DNA of 6,198 nucleotides from SZUA-146 sp963922815 (GTDB lineage: Bacteria; Pseudomonadota; Gammaproteobacteria; Steroidobacterales; SZUA-146). The notes below the pieces were generated by a model. The model searched no databases. It was not told the origin of the DNA and saw only the letters and a program-made list of their open reading frames with translations. Shown piece after piece: positions 5,375-6,198 of this stretch. The DNA lies in contig CAWUKD010000194.1 of assembly GCA_963922815.1 (NCBI GenBank), forward strand, positions 1 through 6,198, given 5' to 3'. The translations under genes were made by a program, and so were the position numbers. How positions within the stretch are numbered: position 1 is the stretch's first letter; the number at the start of each line of letters is the position of its first letter.

Positions 5375-6157
5375 ATGGGTAAAAAACTGGAAAACGTTCG
5401 GGCACTCTACATGGAGGGCATTCGCGACGGTAACGCGCGCGCTGCGGTGACCAGGTACACAGGCGATCGTTATACCCAGCACAGCACCGGCGTTGCGGAT
5501 GGCGTTGAGGGGTTTCTTGAATTCTTCGAGCCCTTCCTCGAACGCAATCCTGTGCGTGATATCAGGATCATTCGGGGTTTTGAAGACGGGCAGTATGTAT
5601 TTGTTCAGGCGTATCAGGAACTCAACAACGGAGAAGACAAGTGGATCACAACCGACTTGTTCGACACGGACGATAACGATCTAATTATCGAACACTGGGA
5701 CGTGATCGGTCCAGTGGCAACGACGACCGTTTCGGGTCACAGCCAGATCGACGGCCCCACTGAAATCACGAATATTGAAGACACCGAACGCAACAAGGCG
5801 ATCGTAAAAGAGTTTGCTAAAACGGTTCTGGTGGGCGGGAATTATGATCGCGTCACAGACTACATTTCTTCGGACACCTATATCCAGCACAATCCCCAGG
5901 CAGATGACGGCCTGGCCGGATTTGCAGCCTTTGCCGCGGACCTCGCCGCAAAAGGGCTCGCCATGAAATACACCGACATTTTCAAAATCGTTGGCCAGGG
6001 CAACTTTGTGGTCAGTTACAGCAAGATGCTGTTAGGCGACGATCAATATGCGGTGTTCGACATTTTCCGACTCGAGAACGAACTGATTGTTGAACACTGG
6101 GACAACATGGAAAAGATCCTCCCCGAGGATCAGTGGGGTAACAGTGGTAAGTTCTAA
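5375..6157 (+). CDS. Tandem two-domain SnoaL-like protein
   Basis: The 260-residue protein has no signal peptide and is probably cytoplasmic. It consists of two SnoaL-like (NTF2-fold) domains, about residues 3-115 and 137-250, joined by a polar Thr/Ser-rich linker. The repeat is visible directly. YTQHSTGVADG (33-43) matches YIQHNPQADDG (169-179), each followed by a G-F--F helix. IIEHWD (104-109) matches IVEHWD (238-243). Each domain alone resembles the family annotated as predicted SnoaL-like aldol-condensation-catalysing enzymes (COG4922), in which the QH and EHWD segments are typical. The catalytic role is not established for this family in general, so the function here is only a suggestion. 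The gene follows the SnoaL-like lipoprotein on the same strand, linking two forms of the same fold with an outer-membrane uptake locus. Confidence 0.88.
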   Translation: MGKKLENVRALYMEGIRDGNARAAVTRYTGDRYTQHSTGVADGVEGFLEFFEPFLERNPVRDIRIIRGFEDGQYVFVQAYQELNNGEDKWITTDLFDTDDNDLIIEHWDVIGPVATTTVSGHSQIDGPTEITNIEDTERNKAIVKEFAKTVLVGGNYDRVTDYISSDTYIQHNPQADDGLAGFAAFAADLAAKGLAMKYTDIFKIVGQGNFVVSYSKMLLGDDQYAVFDIFRLENELIVEHWDNMEKILPEDQWGNSGKF

Positions 6158-6198
6158 GCGGACTGTCTTTTACTTATGACTTATCGAGACTTATGGGG

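Noticed and set aside
6172..6194. ACTTAT repeated three times near the right edge (6172, 6179, 6189).
   Set aside because: The repeats are six to seven bases, irregularly spaced and cut by the window end, so they are too short to support a function.

Overview
The window looks like an accessory, nutrient-uptake type locus from a Gram-negative proteobacterium. It has two TonB-dependent outer-membrane receptors, a lipobox lipoprotein and a LysR-type regulator. The receptor style (an EEV-VTA-type TonB box followed by QDVPV-V) and the moderate GC content fit marine Gammaproteobacteria such as Halieaceae or Woeseia-like lineages, but sphingomonads carry similar receptors. The taxon is therefore inferred, not proven.

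Layout. The left half is on the minus strand. A TonB-dependent receptor starts at 670 and runs off the left edge, so only its first 223 residues are present. A 269-base gap (671-939) follows; it holds either an unrecognised 88-residue ORF or simply a leader/promoter region. A complete 800-residue TonB-dependent receptor then occupies 940-3342. A divergent control region lies between 3343 and 3551. The right half is on the plus strand: a LysR-type regulator (3552-4499), a 221-base control region, a small SnoaL/NTF2-like lipoprotein (4721-5230), and a cytoplasmic protein made of two tandem SnoaL-like domains (5375-6157). The last 41 bases hold no recognisable feature.

How the parts fit. A perfect LysR-type dyad (GTTCGC-N5-GCGAAC, containing T-N11-A) lies in the regulator/receptor divergent region. 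Close relatives of the same 17-base sequence occur upstream of the lipoprotein gene (15/17 identical to the reverse complement) and upstream of the truncated receptor (14/17). The simplest reading is one LysR regulon that controls two outer-membrane receptors and at least one SnoaL-like protein. This would be an inducible system that imports a ligand across the outer membrane and binds or transforms it with NTF2-fold proteins, one in the envelope and one in the cytoplasm. The ligand cannot be read from the sequence. No RNA genes, CRISPR arrays, insertion sequences or integration sites were seen.
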